This document shows, one piece after another, positions 12,001 through 26,151 of a DNA stretch of 64,000 bases. The notes beneath the pieces are model-generated. The model worked only from the letters and a program-made list of their open reading frames with translations. It had not been told where the DNA came from and did no database searches. The stretch is taken from contig OX637288.1 in the NCBI GenBank assembly GCA_951799445.1, forward strand, positions 3,102,501 to 3,166,500, read 5' to 3'. The stretch's first letter is position 1, and every line of letters begins with the position of its first letter. The stretch is from Pseudisothecium myosuroides. Lineage: Eukaryota; Streptophyta; Bryopsida; Hypnales; Lembophyllaceae. Made by a program: the position numbers and the translations under genes.

Positions 12001-15000
12001 CAGGCAACAGCCCTGCCAGGAGCTAATGGAAGCCTTGCTGTCGAGTACAACTTGAAGGTGTGTTTTCTTATCCCCTTGTATTCGCTGATGTAGTTTAATG
12101 AACTTGCTGGATTCAAATCTTCACTCTTATTCCTTTGCACTTCATCCCTATTCTCTTGGCACGAGAATCGGAGCATTTGGCTACAAGTTTAGTACTTTCT
12201 CTATGCAAACTTCTTTGTCTCTCTCTTTTTCTTTAATGCGCTATAAATATGGGTTTCAGCCAGTTCGTTGAATGCGCGAATTGGTCAGGTCCCGTTGAGA
12301 AGGCCGGAGGAGTGCTCCGCTTTCTTTTGTTGAAGTGTGCTCACTGTGCTTACTTTTGCAGATGCTTGGCCTCGACATATGTGCAGACACCATAGTCGGC
12401 GACGAAATGCGGCGAGGTATTTCAGGAGGCCAAAAGAAACGCGTCACCACAGGTGCCCCACTGGAATGTCACTCTAAAAGAACACATTGTGTATAATTAG
12501 GCAGTAACTGCCTCTTTTCAGTGCATTGTAACGAATATTACCCTACAAGGTCCAATCACCTTCTGTTAGATTACTAGTGCGTATGTTCAGAGAATCTTCA
12601 GTTGATTCCTGGAACCTGCAGTGACTCAGTATTCCGCGGGGCGCACAGTTCATGGAGATATTCATGAAAATGGCAGAACTTTTCCCAATTGCCAAAACTG
12701 AGATGCGCAAGCAGTTCTTCCGTAGATATCCAGGACAAAGCTAGATTTCAGTCCTGCACAGTCGCACAAACTTTTACCAAAACCACTCGAGACGCCCGTC
12801 ACTAAAATCTGTTCATTCAAACGAATTTTTGGTGATAATTTCTTACGTGGAGTTGCATTGTTTCCCGCTGTGCAGGAGAATTGATCGTGGGTCCTATGAA
12901 CGTTTTGTTCATGGACGAAATTTCTACAGGGTTAGACAGCTCCACCACATTCAGCATCGTGAGAAGCCTGCAGAGGTACACTCACGATATGTCAGCGTCC
13001 GTGATGATCTCGTTGTTGCAGCCAGCGCCCGAGGTCTTCAACCTCTTTGACGACGTGCTCTTGCTCTCCGAGGGCCAGGTGGTCTACAACGGGCCCATCA
13101 CACGGGTCGAGGAGTTTTTCGAGTCTTGTGGGTTCAAGTCTCCGGAGCGGAAGGGTATTGCTGATTTCTTGCAAGAGGTACGTCACTTGGTTCAATGCCT
13201 GCATTATTGGGTTTTAGATTTTGTCGAATGCAACGTTACAGTAAAACTTGCAACAGGTCGTATTAACACACAGAACTGAATAGAGCAGAACAGAACAAAA
13301 CTTTTATAAAACAGAAACAAAACAGAACAAAGCAATACTTTATAAAGCAAAAACAAAGCAGAATAAAACTAATAAATGAAATGGTGTTTAATGCAGCAAT
13401 TATATAAGAAGAGAACCTGTTGTGTTCTTGTACTGTTCTACAGTATCCTTATGGCAGCTTAAAAACAATGTATTGTGAATCCAAGTGATCTTGGTTTTTG
13501 TAACTTCAGTGGAATGTGGTGTATTCCTCAGTGAATGCCCATGTTCAAGTGGTAGTATTTGAGAGTGCACACTAAAGTTCTCAATCCTAAACTTGCTTTT
13601 CTAGCTCTCCCACTTCCGGTGACAACCATAAATTGAGTTGAACATTATTTTGGCCTGGGCTTGTAGGTGACTATAGTACCTGGTTCTATTGTGGATCAGT
13701 ATTCAATTTGACGAGTACTGATTGGAATTCTCAAAGTATTTATTATTGTTGATTGATTGGTCAGTTCCTATGTCAACTGCATTCTCTTTCTACGGGCATT
13801 CCTCAAGGTCTAAAACCCTCTATGGGTTACCCTATCAGACAGTAATTCAAGAATATTCAATGTGGTCTCCTCCTGCAGGTAACTTCCCGCAAGGACCAAG
13901 AGCAATATTGGATGGATAAGCGCAAACCGTACCGATATGTTCCCGTGAAGAAATTTGTGGATCTTTTCCAGAAATTCCCTGTGGGTACTCAAATCCAGGA
14001 CGAGCTTGCGGACCCATATCCAAGAGAGAAGTGTCACCCGGCAGCTCTAGCAAAGCAGAACTACACAATCTCCAAACTGGAGCTTTTCAGGGTTACCTTC
14101 GACCGGGAGCTTATTCTTATGAAACGGAACGCCATCGTCTTCATCGTCAATGTGTTCCAGGTATTCATACATGACTCTCCACCTTGCAAATTCAAATGAC
14201 TTCAAGAAAGAAAATTCAGAACTATCCTCTTATTACTAAAACTGTGCATTTCAGTGAAACTGTGGCACTATCAGTTACCCGACTGAATCCATCTAAGATG
14301 CTCCAATTTCAGACATTTGGCAAGTTTCTACGCTTTTGTCTGAAAAGTCAGTCCTAGTTTTCAGAGTTTTGTCCACTTGAATCCCCCAATTCTGTCACTG
14401 AATTGCCTAATATAACGAATTCGATGTTACTCTTCTCGGCACTTATTACTGGTTTCAAGATAACATACTCTCTTATAGTGTTTATAGACTATTAAGAATG
14501 ATGATATAGCAAGCTGGTTTAACTTCCCAATATTGATTCAAGAGGGTTGTTTACTTGAATGTCATCCTCAGAATGCTTCAACAATATAAACTTCCTAGTC
14601 AAGCATAACAAACCCTGCATTCACGTGTCTGTTTTGAGATACTATGCTCTCGTATAGTGGTTGATATTAAGAAAGATGATATTTTCTTCGCTGTTTTAAC
14701 CTCCCGATATCAATTCGACAGTTCTTTTCCCATGACTGTCAACCTCAGAATGTCTCAACACTGATTGCCAAAAATAAATTTCCTAGTCAAGCATAATCAA
14801 CCCTGCTCCCCCATTGCCTGTTTTCCAGATCACAGTAGGCGCCTTCATCTCCATGACCGTCTTCTTCCGCACCCGCCTCAACCAAGACTCCATCGCCTCC
14901 GCCTCGCTCTACTTAAACGCCCTCTTCTACGCCGTGATCGTGATGATGTTCACAGGCTTCGGAGAGCTCGCGGGCACCATCGGTCGCCTCCCCGTCCTCG

Positions 15001-18000
15001 TCAAGCAACGCGACATGCTGTTCGCCCCTGCGTGGGCGTACTCTGTCTCCGCCATGGTGCTCGCCATCCCACTCTCACTTCTCGAGTGCGGGATCTTCAC
15101 GTGCATGACTTACTATGTCACTGGGTATGCACCAGATGCTAGTCGGTTTTTCAAGCAGTACTTGCTTCTGTTTATGATCCAACAGCAGGCGGGGGGGATG
15201 TTCCGGTTTGTCGCTGGGGTTTGCCGGACCATCACCTTGGGTTTTACGTTGGGGTGGATCCTCATTCTGCTGATTTTCATGCTGGGCGGGTTTATTATGC
15301 CGCGCCCGGAGCTTCCGATTTGGTGGAGGTGGGGGTATTGGACGAGCAGCTTGAGTTACTCGGTGAACGCTATCTCTGTCAACGAGTTTCTGGACAATCG
15401 TTGGGATAAGGTCAGACTCTCTCCAACTTTGTTGAGAAATGGAAGTTCATGGATCCTGAAATGTATCTAATGTTCGAACAATTTAGATTCTCTCCGTTTC
15501 GCCTTTTGTGAGAGCTCACGTGAAAATAATTTCTGAGGGTCTTGACGAACGATTGGATAAGGTCAGGCTCTCTTCAATGTTGTTGGTAGAATTAAGGGTT
15601 CGTGGATTTGATGCAATTGTGTGTAATGTCGTACCATTCTAGATTTTCTCCCTTTCGCATTTTGTGAGAGCGCACTTGAATATCGGGATTTTGCTAAACC
15701 TGTCTAGCAGGGTGCATGTTTTTATGAAAGGCAATGGGACTTTGCTTGAATCGGTTATGCTTTGTTCTCTTTAATATGACTGTCCAGGGTCTCAACTCGG
15801 GTCTCAAGGAGATGACTATGACGTAGTATTAGAATTATGCTTCAGTAAATGATATTGGACGATTGTGCAGGATATTCCTGTACCGCGCTGTAGAGAAGTT
15901 TTTAATGAAGAGTTTAAGGCTGTTCTGATTTCTCTCATGACGAATTGGGTTTCATTTTTGCCATGCAGCCTATTTCTGCGAGTAATTCCCAGAGCATTGG
16001 AATTGGAATCCTGAAATCGTATGGGCAGCATGTGGAGGATTATTGGTACTGGCTTGGCATTGCCGCTCTCATTGGGTTCTACATCCTGTTCAACCTCGGC
16101 TTCACTATTAGTCTGGGCTACATGCCAGGTGAGTTTTCTTTAGCTTCCACATCATATCATTAACCTTCTCAGGAAGAATATAAGCCTCAACTACTGATGT
16201 TCCAAATTACCCCTCGTGATTCTCAAACCTCCCGTGACCGTTTCCGACTGTTTTTGAATTCAGCGTTGGGCAAACCGCAAGCCATTATGTCGGAAGAGGA
16301 GCTAGCTGAGAAGGAAGCCAACAGAACCGGTGACATTAGCTTGGCCAGGTCCAAGTCTGGAATGTCCAAGTCGCGCAGATCAAATGCGAGCCAGACGCGG
16401 TCGCTAGCCACCATTATGGGATCCAGGAAAGGCGCTGCAACGCCCAACAGTCAAAGCAGACGGACGTCCACAGGCCAACGGAGCGAGTCGGATGTGGAAG
16501 ATGTGGAGGCCGTGGTTGAAGATGGGAAGGAGCAGCGAGGCATGATTCTTCCGTTTGAGCCTTTGTCCATCTCCTTTGACGACATCAGTTACTTCGTCGA
16601 CATGCCTGCTGTAAGTCTCGCCTCACTTTTCATCAATTACTGCTTCCGCCAGCTGTAGCTTTGTTACCAAAATGGACTTGATTCCTCAAGTGTACTAGTC
16701 CCCTTGTAGAGCTTTGAAATGTGATTCTGAAATTGCCCTCTTTTGCATTCCTGCTCTGACATTCCGTAGTATTCCGGGCAGAAAACTTTGCAGTTATGGT
16801 CTTTTAGTAGCTTTGAGTTCCGAAGTAGTCCCGCAAGTAGTTAGACTATCCATGTTTTAATATGTCTTACACTGATCTAAATTTAGAATTTGTTGCAGCT
16901 AGTATTTTCTAGCATTAAGTACATCTACCATCAGGGTAAGCCAAATTTCTGTTGGGATTATGTTATCATGAACACAGGGAACTGAGAGATGTGGGCCCCC
17001 CGTGACTCTGGATCAAATACTTTTTATGTGAGTGAAGTTTGAGCCGAGAGTGGAATCCGAGATCCCCGTCAACACCTTATTATCAAATCATTATATTCTT
17101 TTAGATGGAAAACTTTCAACCACTTGTCACGGTTCCAGCCGCCTGTTTTTTTAATATTCTCTCTGTTTTTTCTGAGGTCTGTGCACTCGAATATTACACT
17201 TTTGGTGCCATATTAACGAATACCGTGTGACCTTTCAATGATTTGTTCTACAGGAAATGAAGTCAGCCGAAATGACAGAGACAAAGCTTCAGCTACTCAA
17301 CAAAATCACTGGTGCTTTCCGACCAGGTGTACTGACGGCTTTGGTGGGAGTCAGTGGGGCTGGGAAGTCGACTCTCATGGATGTGCTCGCTGGACGAAAG
17401 ACCGGGGGGTACATTGAAGGTGACATTCGGATCTCAGGATACCCGAAGAACCAAAAGACATTTGCACGAATTTCAGGTTACTGCGAGCAAAATGATATTC
17501 ACTCTCCGCAAGTCACAGTTCGGGAGTCTCTCATTTACTCCGCGTGGCTTCGTTTAGCGTCCGACATTGACGATGAACAGAAAATGGTCAGTTCGCAGCC
17601 ACCAATCTCTTCGTTTCTACGATGCTATCAGTTTCTATGGCTATGGTTGGGGTGTAACTATTCAAGACTTGTGCTTCGAGAATGGAATGATTGTGAGACA
17701 AGAATCTGGGGCCGAGAATCGCGTGGGGTTGGTTTTGGAAACTAGCGATTGGATCGAGTCGCTGAAATTGACAGTCCCTATTCTTAATTGAATTTAGGCA
17801 TTGGTTTTGTAGCTTTGAGGCTGATGATGAGAGCAATGTCTGCATGTTGGCAGGCTTTCGTGGAAGAAGTGTTGGACTTGGTGGAATTGAAGCCACTGGA
17901 GAAGGCGTTGGTGGGTTTGCCAGGCATCTCGGGGTTGTCAACCGAGCAAAGGAAACGGTTGACGATTGCAGTGGAGCTGGTTGCCAACCCGTCCATCATT

Positions 18001-21000
18001 TTCATGGACGAGCCGACGAGTGGTCTGGATGCCCGAGCAGCTGCCATTGTGATGCGTTGTGTTCGCAACACGGTGGATACCGGACGAACCGTCGTGTGCA
18101 CCATTCATCAACCCAGCATTGACATCTTTGAGGCCTTTGATGAGGTAAAGCTTTTTCGCCTAATCTTTTCGTTAGTAATCAAGGCTCATCAGATAGAGGA
18201 ATGGCATTGAAGAAATGACAGTAGTCTAGCAAAGCAAATGGCTACCCTACTAAAAGAACAACAAGAGTGTTTGAGAAATCCTTTTCTTATTTTGACATGC
18301 GTTGGGCATCCTATATGACACATGAACGACGACATGATAATGAAGTAGCAAGTGTTGCTTGGAAGTCTATGAAATGTAGATAAGATGAGCTTTTAAAAGT
18401 AATTAATTTCATGTTGTATAGACCGGGCAGAAGTAGTACTGATGTTGTGCGTTTACGCTCGTACGCTTATTATTGCTTACCCATATGTATATACTTGCAT
18501 TTAAGATTCTCAGTTTCTGTGAGGTTTTGTGTTTTACTTGTTTCTTTGACCAATGTACTGTACAGCTCTTACTGTTGAAGCGAGGTGGACAAGTCATCTA
18601 CGCAGGCGAATTGGGTCACAACTCCGGCAAGCTTGTTGAGTATTTTGAGGTACTAACTTCATTCAATTACATTCTTGTATTGTACATCATTTGGAGTGGT
18701 CAATTACAGCTCACAGCATAGCTGGAAGACTGATGCACAATGCAAGGTTACGTTACTTTGATGATCTCTCGTGTTAATCAAAGTTGTTCTTGGCTTCTAG
18801 TTCATAATCATACTTGGTGCATTTGTTGTTCTTAACCTGTGACTCTGTTCATGTGAAGGCGTTGCCTGGAGTCGCTAAAATTACGGATGGATACAATCCT
18901 GCAACGTGGATGTTGGAGGTGACCACTAATGAAGAGGAGATAGCTCTTGGAGTGGACTTCGCTGATGTTTATCAGAAGTCGGAGCTTTACCAGTATGAAT
19001 CCTGCTAACCCTTGTCATTTTGGAAACGTATTTGATCTTTATGTCCAAATCTTGGAGATAAAGCTTATTGAAAACGGGCAAACATGTTCAGTCTTTTTCT
19101 CTATCCCAAGAGCTGCAAAGCCTCCTAATCGTCTTTACTCCACAAATTCGTCATATATTCATTACATTGTTTCAATTTTACCGCTCTTTATTAGAAAGTT
19201 ATGGCGCTCATCTAAAATCTCAGTTCCATATCTGTCTTAGATTTTAGAACCCTGGTGTTTTAGTTTGACAACGAAACCTCATAAGAGCATTTCGAAGGCC
19301 TAATTTTCAGCACATTTTGGCACACTGAATTTTCCCGAATCATCGAATAATATGAGATTCTACTGTACATCACTAACTGGACATTTGTTGCTGTTCTTGC
19401 ACAGGCGCAACAAAGCTCTTGTGCACGAACTAAGTGTACCTGCGCCAGGCTCAAAGGACTTGTATTTTCCTACGGAGTTTCCTCTGTCACCCCTGCAGCA
19501 GCTGCGGTGCATCCTCTGGAAGCAGAACTTGACGTATTGGAGGAGCCCAGACTACAACCTTGTTCGGTTTTGCTTTACTTTCTTCACCGCGCTCATTTGT
19601 GGAAGCGTCTTCTGGGGCGTTGGACAAAAATTGTGAGCTCCAAATCTTATGCACGTTTTGCTCTGATCATCTGTATATGGTCTCTGACAAGAATACAATG
19701 TCTTCCAGACGGTGCTTGTTCTTATGATGAGTTCGCTTTGGTTGATTGCAGTTCCAAATCATCAGAGCTAATTATCACAATGGGTGCCTTATATGGTTCA
19801 ACGCTCTTCATATGCTTCAACAACGCCGGCACAGTGCAGGCCATGGTGAGCATTGAACGAACTGTGCACTACAGGGAGAAGGCAGCTGGGATGTATTCCT
19901 CCATTCCTTATGCATTGGCACAGGTATTTCCGTTTCCATCAATTTTCTAGTTATGGTTTAGATATAAGTCACACTTGATGTTAAGTTGACACATATCAAG
20001 ATTTCTTTGGTTGAGAGGGAGAGGGGTCTTATCCTATCCTCAGTGTTTAATGTACCAAACAGTACACTCTTGACTCAAGAGTACCACCTACCATTTTGTC
20101 ACAGAAGCTTTTCAAGCCATGTGTATGTAGAAGGTTATATAGTCCATGTTAGCTGTGAAGACTTATTTAAATATGTCGTGAACAAAGGTATGTACCTTCA
20201 TGGGTGTTGAACAGGAGTTGTCACAGAGTTTCCACATGTGTTCATACGAAGAGACTATGGATTCTGGCGGCGGGAAACATGTAGGATTGGGGTTCTTTGT
20301 GTGGATGTTTTGGAAATTCTAACACCAGACTCATCTGTGAATTTAATCAGGTTTTGATTGAAATTCCATATGTGCTGGCGCAAGCAACTATGTATGGTCT
20401 CATCACATACTCCATGCTGCAATTTCAATGGACTGCTGCGAAGTTCTTCTGGTACTTTTACTTCTTGTTCATGAGCTTGCTCATCTACACATTCTACGGC
20501 ATGATGATGGTGGCCATCACACCGAACTTTATTCTGGCTTCCATTGTTAGCGCTTTCTTCTACACGCTCTTCAACCTCTTCACAGGATTCCTGATTCCAC
20601 GCCCGGTAAGCATACCTGACTTCCACACCAATTTCAAGTTCTTAAAAGATATTGTAGTGGTTTTGAGTTCCAACCTCCATAAATTTTTGTGAAATTCTAT
20701 TTAAGAAATCATCAACATACTACTTATGTCATGATTAATGCTTGAAAACCGCCCCACAAAATCCTGCATCTGTTACAAGTATTCCATGTTCAAAGTGGTT
20801 GGACTGGTGAGCAGGGCTTTTGGGGGGGGGGGGGCTTTATAGTGCCAGATTGCACTAGAAAAAATCGTAATGTTTTTCTCCAGAAAACTTCAAATTTAAA
20901 ATATAAAAATTGGATGAAATAGCCAGATCATGGATGAAAACATAATTATGGACATGTGATATCTGCCCGCTAATGTGATATTTTCTATTCAATATGTGGA

Positions 21001-21613
21001 TGAATATTGAAATTTGGAGCACCACTATAACATTTTGTATAGCCACTTTGGCACTTCATAAAAAATGAAAAAAAAACTAAACTGCTGGTGAGTGACGGGT
21101 CAACCACTAAAAGAGTGCGGATCTCTTTTGGGTTTAATCGTACTTGACTTTTTCTTGTGTCTCCCATACCTTTGAAGAGTTTTATTGTCAGATAAATTTT
21201 TTATAATAAGCAAGTGTAGATTGGAAGAAGAGAATCTTGTTTTTACACGTTTATTCTACGTTTACTCCAAGTATGATGTGAAAAACTGCGTGTACGAAGA
21301 GAACCTCGGCAAAACTCTAACGCTGATACGGTTTGTGTGACAGTCCATTCCGCCATGGTGGATATGGTACTACTGGTTCTGTCCCTTGGCATGGACCATA
21401 TACGGGCTCGTGACTTCGCAGTTTGGCGATTATACAACGCAACTGATTATAGTCGGGGCTGAACCGACAACTGTGAAGGAATATCTTCGCCACACTTTTG
21501 GATTCCGGCATGACTTCCTGGCTGCCGTTGGCCCTGTTCTCTTCCTCTGGATGCTGTTTTTCGCTGGCATCTTCATCTTTGCCATCAAGTTCCTCAATTT
21601 CCAGCGTCGGTGA
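9020..21613 (+). CDS. Full-size ABCG/PDR transporter (gene 1), 20 exons, 1526 aa
   Basis: Predicted plasma-membrane ATP-driven transporter of the plant pleiotropic drug resistance class (NBD-TMD-NBD-TMD); the substrate cannot be told from sequence. Exons by splice signal and phase: 9020-9483, 10343-10463, 10621-10709, 11166-11410, 11688-11764, 12004-12057, 12362-12452, 12876-13177, 13879-14160, 14829-15410, 15969-16128, 16264-16610, 17254-17586, 17854-18144, 18566-18649, 18859-18992, 19405-19632, 19752-19923, 20351-20605, 21344-21613; all phases agree. NBD1: Walker [10 protein letters not shown] (about 231-239), signature ISGGQKKR (370-377), Walker B LFMDE (391-395). NBD2: Walker [10 protein letters not shown] (970-978), signature LSTEQRKR (1077-1084), Walker B IIFMDEP (1097-1103), switch region TIHQPS. 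Membrane segments lie in exons 9-11 and 17-20. Exon 12 adds a Ser/Arg-rich linker. The start was chosen as the first ATG after an in-frame stop and precedes the conserved WAALEKLPT motif. Looks intact. Confidence 0.93.
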
Positions 21614-22619
21614 TTAATGAAGCCCGTATAGTGGCTTGTATATTGTTGTTGGCGATTTGCTTGTCACTCATATGGCTTGTAGGATATATTATCCTGTTGT
21701 AGGATGCATTGTGCCGTCAAGATACAGGGTTTCTGTACAGAATACAGAGTAAGACAATACCTGAGATGCCACAAGCAAGCAAGCAAGACACTGAGGCTTC
21801 ACCTGTGGATTAACCTTCGAAGTTTACCTTAATGAGAGGTTTTTGCAGCAGTGTAGGTGATGAATAATGAGCTTGAGTCGAGCACTGAGTTTGCCAGTGT
21901 ATTTTAGATGTAACTGTATTCAACTGATTCTGAATGTTTCAATTTTCTCAACAAAATTAATCTTATTGTCAGGAGACTTTGCTGGGGAGCAAGGGTCTGT
22001 CTCTACGATGCACCGAATTGGGTGCGTTGGGTGCATTGGCACGGTTGATATATTTAGTTGAAGCGTTGCATATTTCCTTGTAACTAACTTATGTGTCAGA
22101 ATTTAGAGAGCCCTGAGCAGGAAGAATGGCTGCCTTACCCCTGTGGAGGATGAAATTTTATTTTTATTTTTTTCACCTATGCCAATTGGAATAATGTTTT
22201 TTGGAGGAAGTATGAGCTTGTTGATTTCTTATTTTTGGAAGTATGCTACACACATTGCCGGGTAGTGCCATGTGACCCTAGATTTTTAACATAAAGTGTA
22301 TCCATTTTGGTACGTATCCATTACGCATGTGTAGTGGTAAGGTATTTACGCCCATTCAAATGTCTTTTTAATCAAAAGTGTGCAGGATGTGTGGTTCCGC
22401 CAAAGCATTCTCATTGGCAAGGCAAATATGCAATTCTTGCCATTGCTTTGCAACTGAGTCAGATGCTACTATTTATCTACAAAATAGTGCATCATGAGTG
22501 ATGAGATTCTTTTGCTTTTGCATACTCAAAGACTTGTCATTGGTTGGAAGTAAAAAGAGTGAGTTGCACATGCAAGTAAATGTTGTAGACAAATGACCTA
22601 GTCTCCTAATCTTAGACAC
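21614..22619. other. 3' region of PDR gene 1, no gene
   Basis: Follows the TGA of PDR gene 1 and probably holds its 3' UTR. AT-rich stretches give several possible polyadenylation sites. No coding region is recognised. Confidence 0.4.
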
Positions 22620-24320
22620 GGTGTCATGATGAACTTTTTTTTCTTTTTTTCTTAACAAATGGAAAGAACCAATTCATTCAAAAAAAACAAATACAAAACA
22701 GCCACGATACAAAGGCTGGTCAATGAAGAGATAAGAGCAAAAACGGAAAAGGAAAAACAAAGAGAATAAACAAGATGGGGACCCTTCTTGTTCCAAAGAA
22801 TGCTAGTATCATTCCTGCTAGCGAGAACTAGAGATTTAAGCTACATATGGTCAAATTTGGCCTAGATATTTGCCGCATCTTGTGGGCGTTGACAAGCCCC
22901 GAGTTGAGCTTTCAGTTGGGTAGCACTGCCAGAGTCAAGGAGAGTATCCCAGATCTTTGTGTGCGTGAAGTCTAGAGGCCATTAATTCTGAACAAAAACC
23001 TTGTTATTCCAAGAGATCCAGATAATCCAAAGTAAAGAGCGACAGAGTAAGGTCCAAATAATCTTAAGGTCTTAGAAGTGTCTAGGCGTCCAAGAGCCAA
23101 ATATGCATTGTGAGAAATCTACTCTATCATGAATTCCTATGATAGGTTGCACCCCTCGTAAATGAAAAGTATATATAGACTAAGCATAATCCCAAACTTC
23201 TAGGTACAAGTGCTTGTACCTATGAAATGGGGATTCTTTGGTGTCTAAGATGTAGCAATTGCAATTTATGTCAATGTCTGGGGCAATCATGACTCTCCAA
23301 GAATGAACTGCTACCGCACTGTGCCAAAGTAAATACATGAAAGTAGCTTCTTTCAAGGATCTAGTTTAGTGCCATAGCTCCTTCCAATTTGATAAGAAAG
23401 TGATAGAAAGGTGTCTATACCATTTAGATGGGATTGATCTCTTTAGTAGATAATTGTCGTTGAGAAACTTGCGCTTGATAGAAGTCATATACTCTATAAG
23501 TTGAGATTCATTCCTCCAACACCACCTCGCGGGATAAAAAAAAAGAGATGAAATCGCACCAACAAAACGAAAGTATGGGGTATCGAGGTGACCCTTCTTA
23601 ATTTGCAAAATATGCAGTCTTCGAACAAATCCAGAGAGCAAAATGGGCTTAGATAAGGCTGAGATGAAGGAAAGCTACCTTAAAGAGAGGTCTATACTCA
23701 CTCTAGAGACACCTCCAGTTAGCAATATTAGAAACTAAGTATTACACTAAGTATTAAGCAATAGAATACAATTATTATGAACTAGATTTTTCCACTCTAG
23801 GGTGGGTACAAGGTCCTCCATATGAAAAAATATGCCTTGATTCATTTTGCATCCTCAACTTGTTCATAATGGTCTGCAAGTAAACTAGCCACTCGGGTGG
23901 AATACTTAATACTCCGTATAAGGTGAAACCAATGATGCCTCTCAAGGTCAGAGAAGGGGAACTTGGCCAATATTACTTCCTATAGAATGAAGTTGTGGGA
24001 TAAAGGATCCCATAGGTCTACAAGTGTTTGCATATTGTTCTGAGTCAACTTTCTAGCTCTATCAACTGTGAAGTTGAAATTCGACCCAATGAAGCTAGTG
24101 GACCACCAAATATTTCATCTACATTGGAAGGTGGAATGAGGTCAATATGCTTCGCAGTTTGTCTCTAAGCGGTCGTGATTCTGTGCCATATCCTAGATAC
24201 GTGTGTAATAAAGGGTTTGTGAACCACAAACAATGCTTGGGTGGGAAACCAATATCCACATTTTAGATGAGGTTTTATTCTATGTATCCTATATCTGAGA
24301 AGAATGAACTTTTAACAAAC
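22620..24320 (-). pseudogene. Decayed LINE-like remnant (zf-RVT / RT C-terminal region)
   Basis: Minus-strand translation, broken by many stops and frameshifts, reads like the C-terminal part of plant non-LTR retrotransposon polyproteins: a NWKELWH-type segment near 23366-23400 and, near 22980-23020, a WIIWISWNNKVF stretch that resembles the WxIWxxRNxxxF motif after the zf-RVT zinc domain. The minus-strand 3' end is A-rich (plus strand T-rich at about 22630-22655), as expected for a LINE tail. No catalytic RT core was seen. Family assignment is from pattern memory only. Confidence 0.5.
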
Positions 24321-25231
24321 CATTGGATGCTCTAAAATGGTTATATCATCTTCTTAAAACATTTACAACTTCAAAATCCTAAAATAATCACTCTGTGATG
24401 TTTTGTATCCAAACAATTGAAGTTTCGTTTGTGGCCACACAAACACATTCCATTATTCTCACTCAAAGTATTGATTGTAGCTACTATTCATCCTCTTATA
24501 GCTTTAATCTTTATGAGAAGGTAGCATCCTTTTTTTATTGGCAAAATTTTGCTACCTTTGGCACATTAGGTATTGGGACCTTTCATATCATTCCAAATGT
24601 TCTTCAATGAAGTGGGGACAATGAAGGAATTATTGTCTTTTATATTTTTTTTTAAGTGTAGGAAGGTAGAAGATCTACAAAAGGCTCCAACTTTATATAA
24701 TTTTAATTAAATTTTTCTTATAAGAAGAAAATGGAATCATTAAGTTATTTGTATATTTTAGAGCTTTGTAGAAAGAATTGTGATTTTTCATAGTTTATTG
24801 CCATAATATGATATTTAGGGGTACATAGATGGGAGCAAAAACCACCATCCACTTGGTCCTTTGATGAACTTTGAGAGACTCAAATCAATACTAAAGTATC
24901 AAAAAGTGACTCCAAATAGTTTTATATGATGTGCTTGTATCTTTAAACCTTGTCGTACACTTGCTTAAATAAAAGTATAAGTTTTGAACTCAATCAAATT
25001 GTTTATGTGAAATGATCTAAAGATAATAAGGTCAATTTTAAAAGTTTGTAATAAATAATCGTGGCTCCTTCAAAATACTTGAATCATTGATTCATATAGA
25101 ACACTCTTCCTTCTATACCTTATTATTAACTAGATAATTTTTGTTAAAAACTCCATAATAAATAATAGTTGAATGAAATGTACTTTTCAAATCATTCATC
25201 ATTCAATGAGTGGTTGGTTGAACATTTAGGG
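24321..25231. other. AT-rich intergenic, nothing recognised
   Basis: Only short open frames (longest about 71 codons), with no recognisable domain or repeat structure. Confidence 0.45.
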
Positions 25232-26151
25232 CTTCACCCGTAAAGGCCCAAAGTCCCCTCGGAGGACACTTGGGATTTCAGGCAGGCTCGTGAGACCTGA
25301 AATTTTGACCTGATTTTTTGAATTTTTTTTAAGATAGGAAATCACATTAGCTTTCTAAAAATATAATTTTTTTTTCAATTGGTGCCGGGGAACAAAAGTT
25401 ATGCCACCAAAAGTCAAAAAAACAGTTCGCCGGGCAGAAAAAAAAACTTTAAAAGATTGATTTTTTTAATTTTTTTTTCTCAAAGATCATATTTTTGTTT
25501 ACATTTGAAGCTTTGATTCATTCTATTTGGACTCAGAATGAGAAAGTTATGAGCAATCTTGTTTTTTGGGCAATCTAAGCGTCTTCTTCAAAAAACAACT
25601 TACAGAATTCATTTTTAAATGCAATTTTCAAATTTTTTCAAATTTTTTTTTGACAAGGTTAAGTTTGTTTGCAAGAACAATCCCACCGTTGGGATTATGG
25701 TGTTCTAATTCCATCTAAGAGCTATGAACGATTTAGTGTTTTGTTCAATTTTGGACCTACTTCTACTTAGCAATTTTTTTATATGTGAAAATCAAGTTTT
25801 GACATTCTGAAATTTTTTTTCCCAACTTTTAACTCAAATTTTCAACATAAAAAAATTTAACTTTATGGTGTGTAGTCCAAAAAAAATCCACAAATGGCCG
25901 TCAAAGTCATCTGAAATTGCAGGCCACATTTTAAAAAAACCTTGTTTTTCCAACTTCAAATGCTAATATCTTCCAATCCGTACTATCAAACTTCATGAAA
26001 TTTTTACCACATGATTTGAGACAAGTGAAGTAAAAGATCCTACGGTTAGAATCTAAAAAAAAGTTTTTTTGGTTTAGGAAATGATCGCAGTAGAAATGGC
26101 AATTTTCAGTGGTTTCAAAGTCAAAAAATGCCTCGGGCCTTTAGGGGTTAA
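25232..26151 (+). mobile_element. TTAA-family element copy (left end degenerate)
   Basis: Right end CCTTTAGGGG-TTAA (26148-26151) is intact. The left end (ACCCGTAAAGGCCC near 25236) is decayed. The interior aligns by eye with 52765-53691 and 57779-58707 (the CTCATAGATTATATTTTTGT-like block, the CTACTTCTACTTA block, and the AGATCCTA block before the 3' end). Non-coding. Confidence 0.65.
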